NCBI GenBank assembly: GCA_017557345.1 | Contig: JAFYZR010000119.1 | Coordinates: forward strand, 1-55,300 | Reading direction: 5' to 3' | DNA: 55,300 nt | Source of the DNA: Paludibacteraceae bacterium | GTDB lineage: Bacteria > Bacteroidota > Bacteroidia > Bacteroidales > Paludibacteraceae | Shown here: one piece after another, positions 1 to 9,204 of the stretch | Numbering within the stretch: position 1 is the first letter of the stretch | How the letters are laid out: every line of letters starts with the position of its first letter | Translations under genes and position numbers: made by a program | The notes under the pieces: generated by a model | What the model was told of the DNA's origin: nothing | The model's input: the letters and a program-made list of their open reading frames with translations, nothing else | Databases searched by the model: none

Positions 1-1482
1 CCGCTTGTGGAGTCTTTTGCAAAAGATTTTGGACTTATTCTTTTTGTTTATTCAATAGGTCTGCAAGTAGGACCTGGTTTCTTCTCTTCTTTCGGGAAAG
101 GCGGACTTAGTCTGAATATGCTAGCTATAGGTGTTGTGTTATTGGGGTGTCTTACAGCGTTGGCTATCCATTGGATTAGTGGTGAAGATATAGCAACGAT
201 GACCGGTGTGCTTTTTGGTGCTGTAACGAATACACCCGGTCTTGGTGCTGCCCAACAGACATTCCAAGATTTAACCGGCAGTTCAAATCCTGACATTGCA
301 AGCGGTTATGCTCTGGCGTATCCTCTTGGTGTAGTAGGTATTATTTTTTCTTTACTACTCATTCGGTGGATTTTCCGCATCAAATTGGAAAAAGAAGAAG
401 AGCGTGTGCAAACAGAGAAGGGGGAAGAAAAACAAGTGGAGCATTTTGATCTGCGCTTGACAAATCCGCAGGTGGAAGGTATTCGCGTGCGTGACCTCTC
501 GCTTTTAACGCATATCACTATTCTTGTCAGCCGTTTGATTGATAGAGAAGGCAATGAGTTTATGCCGGATGCGAATACTATTCTGCATGTGGGAGACCGG
601 GCGCGTTTTGTGACGGATTCTATCAACGAGAAAACAGTTATGCTGTTAGGAGAGACGGAAGACATAAAATGGGAGGAACAGGAGAAAAATATCCATCTTG
701 TGAATCGACATATCGTTATCACTAAACCTAAGATGAATGGGAAGAAGATTAGTGATTTGAAGGTACGTGAGGCTTTTAAGATTACTATTACTCGTGTTCG
801 TCGTGCAGGTATTGAACTACTGGCGACACCGGATCTCATCCTTCAGTTAGGTGACCGTTTAACCGTGGTGGGAGAGAAAGAAGCTGTGGATAAAATAGCA
901 AATGCTTTCGGTAACAACACCAAGAAACTGGATGCTCCGAACTTGGCGTCATTATTCTTTGGGATTGTGCTGGGTGTTACGCTGGGTTCGCTGCCTATTG
1001 CCTTGCCCGGACTTGGCCAACCGTTCAAACTCGGTTTGGCGGGAGGTTCGCTTATCGTCGCTATCCTGATAGGCGCATTTGGCACCAGATATCATGTAGT
1101 AACTTATACTACGACTTCGGCCAACTTAATGATTCGTGAAATAGGAATAGCACTCTTCCTTGCCGCTGTAGGATTTGGGGCAGGTAAAAGTTTTGTACCT
1201 ACACTAGTAGGTGGCGGTTACGTATGGATAGGTTATGGTGTGCTGATAACTCTGTTACCCTTACTTATTATAGGTTTTGTGGGACGCAAGTGGATGAAAT
1301 TAGATTATTTCACACTAATGGGATTGATGGCTGGTTCAACAACAGATCCACCTGCTTTGGCTTATGCTACTTCGCTCAGTTCGGTCAATGATCGAGCTGC
1401 CGTAGCCTATTCTACGGTTTATCCGTTGACGATGTTCCTGCGTGTGCTAACGGGACAATTGATGATTTTGCTGTTCCTGTGA
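1..1482 (+). CDS. AspT/YidE-family membrane transporter, 5' end outside the window
   Basis: Inner-membrane permease of the aspartate:alanine exchanger (AspT/YidE/YbjL) family; the substrate is unknown. The frame is already open at the first base, and the family normally starts about 60 residues earlier, so the N-terminus is off the edge; the GTG at base 7 is only the first possible start codon inside the window. Seen: a hydrophobic half, then a soluble stretch of about 170 residues resembling two TrkA-C (RCK_C) domains, then a second hydrophobic half. The duplicated family signature is present once per half (GAVTNTPGLG in the first, GSTTDPPALA in the second). The stop overlaps the next start as GTGA, so the MATE gene is probably translationally coupled. 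Family assignment is firm, substrate is not. Confidence 0.9.
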   Translation, partial: PLVESFAKDFGLILFVYSIGLQVGPGFFSSFGKGGLSLNMLAIGVVLLGCLTALAIHWISGEDIATMTGVLFGAVTNTPGLGAAQQTFQDLTGSSNPDIASGYALAYPLGVVGIIFSLLLIRWIFRIKLEKEEERVQTEKGEEKQVEHFDLRLTNPQVEGIRVRDLSLLTHITILVSRLIDREGNEFMPDANTILHVGDRARFVTDSINEKTVMLLGETEDIKWEEQEKNIHLVNRHIVITKPKMNGKKISDLKVREAFKITITRVRRAGIELLATPDLILQLGDRLTVVGEKEAVDKIANAFGNNTKKLDAPNLASLFFGIVLGVTLGSLPIALPGLGQPFKLGLAGGSLIVAILIGAFGTRYHVVTYTTTSANLMIREIGIALFLAAVGFGAGKSFVPTLVGGGYVWIGYGVLITLLPLLIIGFVGRKWMKLDYFTLMGLMAGSTTDPPALAYATSLSSVNDRAAVAYSTVYPLTMFLRVLTGQLMILLFL

Positions 1483-2792
1483 CGACAACGAATAGGGACA
1501 TACTACGTCTCGCTATCCCAAGTATCCTGGCGAATATAACTATTCCGCTGGTAGGCATTGTGGATACGGCGATAGTGGGGCATTTGAGTAACGCTGCGGC
1601 TATCGGAGGTATAGCTATCGGCACGATGCTCTTTGATTTATTGTACTGGAACTTCGGTTTTCTGCGTGTTGGGACTTCCGGTCTCACGGCACAAGCTTAT
1701 GGAGCAGGAAGAAAAGACCAATGCCATAAAATTCTGGCGCAGAGTACGAGTATTGCACTTATCGCTACTGCGGTTATATGGGCTATACAATGGTTCTTTG
1801 TAACAGCTGTTTTGGCGATTGTGCCTTGTTCGGCAGAAGTGGCAGAAGTGGCACGAAAGTATTTCTTCGTCCGTATCTGGGCAGCCCCCGCTACATTGAT
1901 GCTCATGGCCATGAAAGGCTGGTTCATCGGGATGCAAGATACGAAGAGTCCAATGGCGGTGGATATACTTGTGAACGTGGTGAATATGTTAGCCAGTTAT
2001 TGTCTTGCCGTTTATACGCCTCTTAGTGTGGTCGGCGTGGCATGGGGTACGCTTATCGCGCAATTTACAGGACTAATCCTGGCCATGATGATAATGGTCT
2101 TCAAGTACGGCATCATACATATCCATCTGCGTGAACTGCGTGATGCTATGCGCTGGCAAGAGATACGACGAATGATGGCGCTTAACGGAAATCTCTTTAT
2201 CCGCTCGTTATGCTTCATGGTCGTTTATGTGGGCTTTACGTCTCTGGCTGGCAAATACGGAGATACGGAGCTTGCGGTTAGTAGCATTTTGATGAAATTA
2301 TTTATGTTCTTCTCCTTCTTCGTGGACGGTTTTGCCTATGCAGGAGAAGCATTGGTGGGAAAAGCATTTGGAGAGTTGAACGTGGCAGGACAAAAGTCGA
2401 CAGATATTCATGCTATTGTTCGTTCGCTTTTTAACTGGGCAATAGGAGTTGGATTGCTTTTTACGGCTGTATATGCAGTTTTTGGAAAGGGCTGTATTGA
2501 ACTCATGACCAATGATACTGAGGTTCTGGTAGCATCAACGAAATACATTGGTTGGCTTATTGCTATGCCGCTTATCAGTACGCTGGCGTTTATGTGGGAT
2601 GGTGTGTACGTCGGTGCCACGGCAGGCATACAGATTCGCAACTCGATGATCTGGGCGGCAGTGGCATTTGTAATAGGATATCTGGCCATGTACCGATTAG
2701 TAGGAGTACAAGCTTTATACATAGCATATTTTGCACATTTGATAGCAAGGGCTATCTATTTGACAGTAGAATGGAAAAATATTGGTTTATAG
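1479..2792 (+). CDS. MATE-family multidrug efflux pump
   Basis: Cation-coupled drug/metabolite antiporter of the MATE (DinF/NorM-like) family in the inner membrane. The 437 residues match the usual 430-460 and are almost wholly hydrophobic, with about 12 membrane segments. The N-terminal segment carries the family pattern PxILANITIPLVGIVDTAIVG followed by an inter-helix GHLS loop, and PxTLMLMAMKGWFIG-like and DILVNVVNM elements are typical of DinF-type members. The GTG start is chosen because it gives the canonical N-terminus and overlaps the upstream stop by four bases. The next gene starts inside its last 22 bases. The substrate cannot be read from sequence; the neighbouring RND pump suggests an export theme. 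Confidence 0.92.
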   Translation: MTTTNRDILRLAIPSILANITIPLVGIVDTAIVGHLSNAAAIGGIAIGTMLFDLLYWNFGFLRVGTSGLTAQAYGAGRKDQCHKILAQSTSIALIATAVIWAIQWFFVTAVLAIVPCSAEVAEVARKYFFVRIWAAPATLMLMAMKGWFIGMQDTKSPMAVDILVNVVNMLASYCLAVYTPLSVVGVAWGTLIAQFTGLILAMMIMVFKYGIIHIHLRELRDAMRWQEIRRMMALNGNLFIRSLCFMVVYVGFTSLAGKYGDTELAVSSILMKLFMFFSFFVDGFAYAGEALVGKAFGELNVAGQKSTDIHAIVRSLFNWAIGVGLLFTAVYAVFGKGCIELMTNDTEVLVASTKYIGWLIAMPLISTLAFMWDGVYVGATAGIQIRNSMIWAAVAFVIGYLAMYRLVGVQALYIAYFAHLIARAIYLTVEWKNIGL

Positions 2793-3799
2793 GATTTGTC
2801 GCACTTTGTTTGGCGGCTTGCGGAGAAAATGATAAAACCCCGAAAGAACAAGCACCGATTAAAGTGAAGACAATGGTTGTGGCGCCTCAGGCAGGAAGTG
2901 CTACATCTCGTTATGTGGGAACGGTGGAACCGGCCCATGAGACGCCGCTTAGTATGCAGGCGTCGGGTAGAGTAGTGACTCTTCGCGTGAAGAATGGAGA
3001 CCGAGTAAAGCAAGGACAGGTGTTGTTAGAGGTCGAAAAAACGCAAGCCCTCAATGCGTTGAAAGGAGCTGAGGCTACGCTCAAACATGCTCAGGACGGC
3101 TATACGCGCGCCAAACAAGTGCACGACAAAGGTGTGATTGCAGATCAGAAAATGGTAGAGATAGAAAGCCAATTAGCTCAAGCTAAATCGCTGCACGCCG
3201 CCGCCAAACAGCGTTTGGAAGAGTGTACTTTAGTGGCTCCGTGTGACGGTGTGGTGGACGGAATAAATATAGAGAAAGGCCAAACCATTATTCCCGGAAC
3301 CAAAGTATGCTCTATTCTCGATATATCCGGCTTTAGCGTACGATTCACCGTTCCTGAGTCAGAGATTAATACATTTAGGGGCGAGAAACTGAATCTGAAA
3401 GGAGAAGTGGAGTGTGCTGCTGTTGGCAAGACATTCCCGATAGTGGTGAAAGAGAAAAGCGTGACGGCAAATCCTCTTACTCACACCTATGATGTCGTGG
3501 CGCAGATCCAAGGCGGCACAGATATACTGATGGCAGGTATGGTAGGCGTGGTTCAACTGAAAATTGAAAATGAGACACCGGAAGAGGAAATAATCATTCC
3601 GGCTCGTTGTGTATTGCTCCAGCCTAAGGGACATACCGCTTGGGTGATTGAAAACGATTCTGCCGTACGCAAAGAGATTATCATTGGAGGCTATGAGGCG
3701 GATGGCGTGCGAATAGAAACCGGCTTGCAGGCAGGAGACACATTGATTATTGACGGTTATCAAAAACTGTATAACGGCTGTAAGGTGATAGTGGATTAG
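2771..3799 (+). CDS. RND efflux periplasmic adaptor (membrane fusion) lipoprotein
   Basis: Adaptor of a tripartite efflux pump, linking the RND protein encoded next to an outer-membrane channel. The ATG start gives a lipoprotein signal peptide with lipobox L14-A-A-C17, so the mature protein is anchored by Cys17; longer in-frame starts lie within the MATE gene and would lose this signal. Seen: a split biotinyl-lipoyl-like domain (GRVVTLRVKNGDRVKQG, and later VAPCDGVVDGINIEKGQ), a short helical hairpin between the halves, then a beta-barrel and a membrane-proximal domain. Length (342 aa) is normal for HlyD/AcrA-type adaptors. It overlaps the MATE gene by 22 bases and touches the RND gene. No TolC-like gene is in the window, so the channel must be elsewhere or just upstream. 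Confidence 0.92.
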   Translation: MEKYWFIGFVALCLAACGENDKTPKEQAPIKVKTMVVAPQAGSATSRYVGTVEPAHETPLSMQASGRVVTLRVKNGDRVKQGQVLLEVEKTQALNALKGAEATLKHAQDGYTRAKQVHDKGVIADQKMVEIESQLAQAKSLHAAAKQRLEECTLVAPCDGVVDGINIEKGQTIIPGTKVCSILDISGFSVRFTVPESEINTFRGEKLNLKGEVECAAVGKTFPIVVKEKSVTANPLTHTYDVVAQIQGGTDILMAGMVGVVQLKIENETPEEEIIIPARCVLLQPKGHTAWVIENDSAVRKEIIIGGYEADGVRIETGLQAGDTLIIDGYQKLYNGCKVIVD

Positions 3800-6700
3800 T
3801 GAGAACGAGCAGGCACATAGAAGGCGCGATGCGTCGTCACGGATTAGTGATGACGCTATTCCTTGCATTAATGGCTTTCGGCATATGGTCGTTGCCTCGC
3901 ATGAACAAGGATGAATTCCCGCAGTTCACGATGCGTCAAGCCTTATTGGTAGCTGTCTATCCCGGTGCGACGGCCGGCGAAGTGGAGCAACAAGTGACTA
4001 TTCCTTTGGAGGATTATATCAATTCCTTCGAGGCAGTAGATAAATCACTCACCTATAGCCAGAGTCAAGACGGTATCGCATATGTCTATATTATGCTTCG
4101 CATGAGTGACATCGATAATGAAGTGGCTTGGAATAAGATTCGTGCGGGTTTGCCTGTTCTCCAGAAGACACAAATGCCGGCAGGTGTGCTGCAAACTGTG
4201 CTTATAGATGATTTCGGTAATACTTCGTCTTTGCTGATAGCTGTTGAGAGTGCGGAACGCAGTCCTCGCGAATTGGAGCAGTATGCCAAACAAGTATGTT
4301 CGACTTTGCGCACTATCCCCGAAATGGGTAAACTGCGTATAATGGGGCAGCAGACGGAAGAGATAGCGATTACCATTGATATGGAGCAGCTATCCCGTTA
4401 TGGCATTAATCCATCGGCCCTGCAAGCGCAAATGGCGATGCAGGGACTGCGGACAATAGGCGGAGAGAGTGACGTGAACGGTTCGCTGCAAGTGGTCATT
4501 CCTTATATGTCCGAATATGAACTGCAGCAACAGATTGTTTGGTCGGATCCGGTGACCGGCGCTACTGTGCGACTGAAGGATATTGCTGCTATTGAACGGC
4601 GTTACCAGACACCGAAACAGTATGTTGAGTTCGATGGAGCATCGTGTCTTATCCTGAATATGGAAATGGTGCCGGGTAATAACATTGTGGCTTTCGGCAA
4701 AGAAGTGGACAAACATCTGGCAGAAGCGGCAGCGCTCTTACCACCGGATATACATTTCCATCGAATAACTGACCAGCCTAAAGTAGTAGACGATTCGGTT
4801 CTCTCTTTCTTGCGGGATATACTCATTTCCATTTTGGTTGTCATTGCTGTCATGTTAATGCTTTTCCCTCTTCGTACGGCATTGGTGGCAGCCACCGGTT
4901 TGCCTGTCTGTACGGCCATTTGCGTTGGATTAATGTATCTCACGGGCATTGAATTGAATACCGTTACGCTGGCAGCACTGATTTTTGTGCTTGGAATGAT
5001 AGTGGATGACTCCGTTATCGTTATTGACGGTTATACAAATCAGTTGGAAAAACGTCACTCTCGCTGGTATTCGGCAGTAGTAAGCACCAGTATGCTATTC
5101 GTTCCTATGTCATTGGCCACCATGGCTATTTGTGGAATGTTTTTCCCGATGACACGAATTATCACCGGTCCGTTAGGCGAGTTTGTGCAACTCTTCCCAT
5201 GGGCGGTTCTCTTTGCTTTGGTGGCAAGTATTTTCTATGCATCATGGGTAACTCCGTTCCTGGCTTTTCGTTATGTGCGCGAACGACGCCCGGAAGAACT
5301 GAATCTCGTGGAACGAATTCAGAATCGCTTCTTTGCATGGCTGCAAAATGCATATAAAAAAGCATTACAGACTTGTTTCAAACATCCGGTTATTGTATGG
5401 TTACTATTGGGTGGAACAACGATTATAGGATTGCTACTTTTGGCAAATCTGAATCTGCAGTTGTTGCCGAAAGCGGAGCGTGAGTTCTTTGCCGTGGAGA
5501 TCCATCTTCGTGATGGTGCCCCGTTGCAGGAGACAGCTGTTGTAGCGGACTCTCTGGCTTCTATATTACGTGCAGACCCGCGAGTTACGTGCGTCACGGC
5601 CTTTATCGGTCAATCTTCGCCGCGTTTCCATGCCACCTATACGCCTCAGACTCCGGCGACCAATTATGCACAACTTATCGTCAATACAAAGTCCGGAAAG
5701 GCTACTTCTCAGGTGCTCAAGCAATATACCAATAAGTATGAGAATTATTTCCCTAACGCTTATGCACGCTTCAAGCAACTAGACTATCAGGCTGTGAAAA
5801 ATCCGTTGGAGGTGCGTGTACAAGGCGAAGACTGGGAACAGATGGCACCTTATGCGGATAGTATCTTCCATTTTATGGTTCAACAACCGGAACTGCAGTG
5901 GGTTCATTGCGATTATAATAACATCGCAGCCTCAACGCGCATAGTGCTCAAAGCGGATGAGGCAACGCGTTTGGGCATAACGGAAACGATGCTTTCCGTT
6001 TATCTGCGTCAGGCTACGCAAGGAGCAATGGTTACGACGCTATACGAAGGCAGTTATGCTGTGCCGGTAATGCTTTATACAGCAGGCGTCAACACGCTCA
6101 ATGCAGATGAGTTAGGTGCTATCCAAGTGCCGACAGCTATTCCGAGTGTGTGGGTTCCTTTGCGCCAAGTGGCTACCATTGAACCGGACTGGCATCATAC
6201 GAATCTTGAACGCAGAAATGCCATTCGTACCATGACCGTTGGAGCAGACTTACGCGGCACGACCAGCCAAGTGTCTGCAGAAAGAAAAGTGAAGAACTGG
6301 ATCAAGACGCATATTACGGAATTGCCTGAAGGTGTCAGTCTCAAATATGGCGGTTTGACGGAAGTGAACGGACTGATTTTGCCACAGATCCTATGGTCAA
6401 TTGTGGCCGCTTTGGCTGTGATGCTGGTTCTGCTACTCTACCATTTCGGAAAGATAGGTCTGGCGATGCTCACGCTTTCCAGTGCCGTTTTATGCGTCTT
6501 TGGCGCGATGTTGGGTTTGACTATCTTTGATCTTGACATCTCTATCACCGCTGTGTTAGGAATCGTCAGTTTGATAGGAATTATTGTGCGAAATGCCATT
6601 ATGATGTATGAGTATGCCGAGGATGCGCGGAAATATAAACAGCTGACCTATCGTGAGGCGGCTTTTCAGGCCGGATTGCGACGAATGCGACCGGTTTTCC

Positions 6701-6882
6701 TGACCAGCGCAACTACCGCCCTTGGCGTGCTACCGATGATTTTAGCGCACACCAGCCTTTGGATGCCAATGGGAGTAGTTATCTGTTTCGGTACGATCTT
6801 TACGCTACCACTTACGGTAACTATCCTGCCGGTTGTCTATTGGAAGATATATGCGAGAAAAGATGCAAATCGAGATATTTGA
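3799..6882 (+). CDS. RND efflux transporter, inner-membrane pump
   Basis: Proton-driven RND pump (AcrB/MexB superfamily, heavy-metal/drug branch), 1027 residues, the usual length. Seen: N-terminal membrane helix, large periplasmic domain, membrane helices 2-6 with the proton-relay pair in GMIVDDSVIV, a second periplasmic domain, and the C-terminal helices. In the segment equivalent to helix 10 the residue usually lysine (as in AcrB Lys940) is arginine (VRNAIMMYEYA), a common alternative in this branch. The GTG start touches the adaptor's stop; an ATG ten codons later (3829) is a second possible start. Substrate not predictable. The phosphopantetheinyl transferase gene begins inside its last 20 bases. 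Confidence 0.93.
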   Translation: MRTSRHIEGAMRRHGLVMTLFLALMAFGIWSLPRMNKDEFPQFTMRQALLVAVYPGATAGEVEQQVTIPLEDYINSFEAVDKSLTYSQSQDGIAYVYIMLRMSDIDNEVAWNKIRAGLPVLQKTQMPAGVLQTVLIDDFGNTSSLLIAVESAERSPRELEQYAKQVCSTLRTIPEMGKLRIMGQQTEEIAITIDMEQLSRYGINPSALQAQMAMQGLRTIGGESDVNGSLQVVIPYMSEYELQQQIVWSDPVTGATVRLKDIAAIERRYQTPKQYVEFDGASCLILNMEMVPGNNIVAFGKEVDKHLAEAAALLPPDIHFHRITDQPKVVDDSVLSFLRDILISILVVIAVMLMLFPLRTALVAATGLPVCTAICVGLMYLTGIELNTVTLAALIFVLGMIVDDSVIVIDGYTNQLEKRHSRWYSAVVSTSMLFVPMSLATMAICGMFFPMTRIITGPLGEFVQLFPWAVLFALVASIFYASWVTPFLAFRYVRERRPEELNLVERIQNRFFAWLQNAYKKALQTCFKHPVIVWLLLGGTTIIGLLLLANLNLQLLPKAEREFFAVEIHLRDGAPLQETAVVADSLASILRADPRVTCVTAFIGQSSPRFHATYTPQTPATNYAQLIVNTKSGKATSQVLKQYTNKYENYFPNAYARFKQLDYQAVKNPLEVRVQGEDWEQMAPYADSIFHFMVQQPELQWVHCDYNNIAASTRIVLKADEATRLGITETMLSVYLRQATQGAMVTTLYEGSYAVPVMLYTAGVNTLNADELGAIQVPTAIPSVWVPLRQVATIEPDWHHTNLERRNAIRTMTVGADLRGTTSQVSAERKVKNWIKTHITELPEGVSLKYGGLTEVNGLILPQILWSIVAALAVMLVLLLYHFGKIGLAMLTLSSAVLCVFGAMLGLTIFDLDISITAVLGIVSLIGIIVRNAIMMYEYAEDARKYKQLTYREAAFQAGLRRMRPVFLTSATTALGVLPMILAHTSLWMPMGVVICFGTIFTLPLTVTILPVVYWKIYARKDANRDI

Positions 6883-7468
6883 CAATATGGCGCAATGTAC
6901 CGAAGCGGAAGTGCAACGGATGTTACCGCTTGTCTCCGCGCAGCGGCGTGAGCAGGCTTTGCGTTATAAACATACGTTTGGGCAGTTTTGTTGCTTGAAG
7001 AGCTGGTTGATGTTAGATGGACTGCTTAAAACCTCGATGAAATACCGACAAAACCCCGATGAAATACCGATCAACAAGCATAAATTTATCTACAACGAAC
7101 ACGGCAAACCGCTGTTGCCAAACGGACCGTATTTTAGTATCAGTCATTGCAAGTCAGGCATCGCTGTCGCAGTAGATGAGCAACCGATAGGGATTGATAT
7201 AGAAACTATTCGCCATGCGGACCGGGAACTGATTGAGCGGACGATGAATGCAAAGGAACAGAAACGGATACAGACCGATCGGGATTTCACGCGTCTGTGG
7301 ACGCAGAAAGAGGCCGTAGGAAAGGCTATTGGAACGGGTTTGCAGTCATTCGAACAGATCCAAACCATCTTGCAAAATGATGAATGGAATGTGCAAACCG
7401 TTGAAAATGAGAATTATATATACAGCATAGCATATGGAAAATTACATTGTTTCGGCGCGGAAGTATAG
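6863..7468 (+). CDS. 4'-phosphopantetheinyl transferase (Sfp/AcpT superfamily)
   Basis: Moves the phosphopantetheine arm of CoA to the conserved serine of acyl/peptidyl carrier proteins. Signature motifs are present: ISH near residue 92, GIDIE with Asp112 and Glu114 (Mg2+ binding), and W-T-Q-K149-E150-AVGK154 (the second catalytic block). ATG 6863 is chosen: it gives a 201-residue protein of normal length, while upstream starts only extend into the RND gene. A 22-base unit occurs twice in tandem in the coding sequence (7031-7074) and adds a short loop before the conserved EHGKP motif. It overlaps dnaX by 35 bases. It is the only such enzyme in the window, so it is the likely activator of the three carrier proteins encoded at 44-54 kb (inference). 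Confidence 0.9.
   Translation: MQIEIFDNMAQCTEAEVQRMLPLVSAQRREQALRYKHTFGQFCCLKSWLMLDGLLKTSMKYRQNPDEIPINKHKFIYNEHGKPLLPNGPYFSISHCKSGIAVAVDEQPIGIDIETIRHADRELIERTMNAKEQKRIQTDRDFTRLWTQKEAVGKAIGTGLQSFEQIQTILQNDEWNVQTVENENYIYSIAYGKLHCFGAEV
7031..7074 (+). repeat. 22-nt tandem duplication inside the phosphopantetheinyl transferase gene
   Basis: Two adjacent 22-base units that agree at 19 of 22 positions, each containing CGATGAAATACCGA. Because 22 is not a multiple of three, the copies are read in different frames (TSMKYRQ and NPDEIPIN). A diverged relative lies in the crp-gcvP spacer at 12804-12834. Confidence 0.8.
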
Positions 7469-9164
7469 ACCGCAGACCTTTGAGTCGGTTGTCGGTCAGC
7501 AAGCGCTCACACAGACTTTACAAAACGCCATTCGCCAAAATCACTTGGCGCATGCCTATCTGTTTTGCGGACCGCGAGGAGTAGGTAAAACCACCTGCGC
7601 ACGTATCTTTGCGAAGACGATCAACTGTCTCAACCCGCAGAACGGCTTTGACGCATGCAACGAATGCGAATCGTGCAAAGCTTTTAACGAGCAAAGGTCG
7701 TTTAATATTCATGAGCTCGATGCAGCATCGAATAACTCTGTAGAGGATATCCGCTCGCTCATCGACCAGGTGCGTATCCCGCCGCAGATAGGCAAATACT
7801 CTGTGTATATCATCGATGAGGTACACATGCTCTCTGCCGGAGCTTTCAATGCGCTCCTCAAGACACTCGAGGAACCGCCTTCATATGCCATTTTTATTCT
7901 TGCCACGACAGAGAAACATAAAGTGTTGCCGACTATCCTTAGCCGTTGCCAGGTGTACGATTTCAATCGTATAACGGTGCCCGATACAATCGCATATCTG
8001 CAGTCTGTGGCTGCGAAAGAAGGTATCACAGCGGATGAAGAAGCGCTGAATGTGGTTGCACAGAAAGCCGATGGAGGTATGCGTGACGCGCTGTCGATTT
8101 TCGACCAGCTTGTCGCTTTCTGTGGGAATACCATTACCTATGAGCGAACGATTGAGGTGCTCAATGTGCTGAATGTGGACTATTATTTCAGTTTGGTCGA
8201 TGCAGCCCTCAAACATGATGTGTCAAGTGCTTTGCTGCTCTTTAATGATGTACTTAATCATGGCTTTAACGCTGCGAATTTTGTGACCGGCTTTGCGCAA
8301 CATCTCCGCGATGTGCTGGTTAGTAAAGATCCGCAGACATTACCTCTGCTGGAAACAAGCGAAGCAATACAAAAGCGTTATGCCGAACAGGCAAAGCAAT
8401 GCTCGCCAGTCTGGCTCTTCCAGGCGCTCGACGTACTCAATACTTGCGATATTAACTATCGTACGGCGCGCAATAAACGCCTAACGGTGGAACTGTCGCT
8501 CGTCAAACTATGCCAACTCGGTGTGGCACAAAATGTGCCGGTGCAAGCAGTTCAGGCGGCGAAACCTGCTAAACCCGATGTTCCGCAACCAAAGGCCGCA
8601 GTAAACGCGGAGCAACCATCACCAGCCGCTGATGCTCCAAAGGAGCAGGCTTCTGCACCCAAATCTATGCCGTCCATTCCTAAAATGCCGAAAATCAGTC
8701 TGGGTATCGGTTTGAAGAAAGAAGTGTCTGCTGAAGAAGAGACACCAACAAATACCAATCCCCAGCCACCAATCACCCATACTCCTTCACAGGAGGAGAA
8801 CAATCGCCCTTTTACGGCTGACCAACTCAAAGACGCGTGGGTTGGTCTGGCTACAACCCATCAGGAGGAATTGCGTCTTAAACAGCTGATAGAGAGCTAT
8901 ATGCCGCATTTAGTGGACAATACAACGGCGGAGATTCAAATGCCCAATCCGTGGCAGATGGACCAGATGAAGAAAGCGCTACCGCTACTGGTGAATCAAC
9001 TGCGAAAGAAATTACATAATACGGACTTGAATATCCGCCTTGTGCAAGCGGAGTTTACGCAGGAACAAATGGCTTTTACGGCCGAAGAGAAATATGCGCT
9101 TATGGTGGAGCAAAATCCCGAACTGGCAGAATTGAAAGACCAATTGGACCTTCGTATAGATTGA
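7434..9164 (+). CDS. dnaX: DNA polymerase III subunit gamma/tau
   Basis: Clamp-loader ATPase of the replicative polymerase. Seen: N-terminal ARKYRP, Walker A at residues 46-53 (GPRGVGKT), the zinc module Cys65/75/78/81, Walker B region IIDEVHML, and the SRC sensor (ILSRCQVY). Residues about 370-460 are a Pro/Ala/Lys-rich linker, followed by a C-terminal domain as in other Bacteroidales proteins. No A-rich slippery site with a following stem was seen, so a shorter gamma form by frameshifting is not supported here. It is the last gene of the overlapping chain and is followed by an 8-nt repeat spacer. Confidence 0.96.
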   Translation: MENYIVSARKYRPQTFESVVGQQALTQTLQNAIRQNHLAHAYLFCGPRGVGKTTCARIFAKTINCLNPQNGFDACNECESCKAFNEQRSFNIHELDAASNNSVEDIRSLIDQVRIPPQIGKYSVYIIDEVHMLSAGAFNALLKTLEEPPSYAIFILATTEKHKVLPTILSRCQVYDFNRITVPDTIAYLQSVAAKEGITADEEALNVVAQKADGGMRDALSIFDQLVAFCGNTITYERTIEVLNVLNVDYYFSLVDAALKHDVSSALLLFNDVLNHGFNAANFVTGFAQHLRDVLVSKDPQTLPLLETSEAIQKRYAEQAKQCSPVWLFQALDVLNTCDINYRTARNKRLTVELSLVKLCQLGVAQNVPVQAVQAAKPAKPDVPQPKAAVNAEQPSPAADAPKEQASAPKSMPSIPKMPKISLGIGLKKEVSAEEETPTNTNPQPPITHTPSQEENNRPFTADQLKDAWVGLATTHQEELRLKQLIESYMPHLVDNTTAEIQMPNPWQMDQMKKALPLLVNQLRKKLHNTDLNIRLVQAEFTQEQMAFTAEEKYALMVEQNPELAELKDQLDLRID

Positions 9165-9165
9165 T

Positions 9166-9202
9166 TAGCGAATTAGTGAATTAGCGAATTAGTGAATTAG
9201 TG
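9166..9202. repeat. 8-nt imperfect tandem repeat spacer (dnaX-ygiQ)
   Basis: Four and a half copies of TAGCGAAT/TAGTGAAT fill the entire gap between the dnaX stop and the ygiQ start. Its complement is the TAATTCGC/TAACTCG word that recurs at 15776, 23944, 27320 and 27828. Confidence 0.85.
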
Positions 9203-9204
9203 TA

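Noticed and set aside
306-839. Long minus-strand open frame opposite the AspT-like gene
   Set aside because: Shadow of the real gene: no family pattern, no promoter, and the plus-strand frame is clearly conserved.
7434-9164. Programmed frameshift for a short dnaX product
   Set aside because: No A-rich slippery run with a following hairpin, unlike E. coli dnaX.
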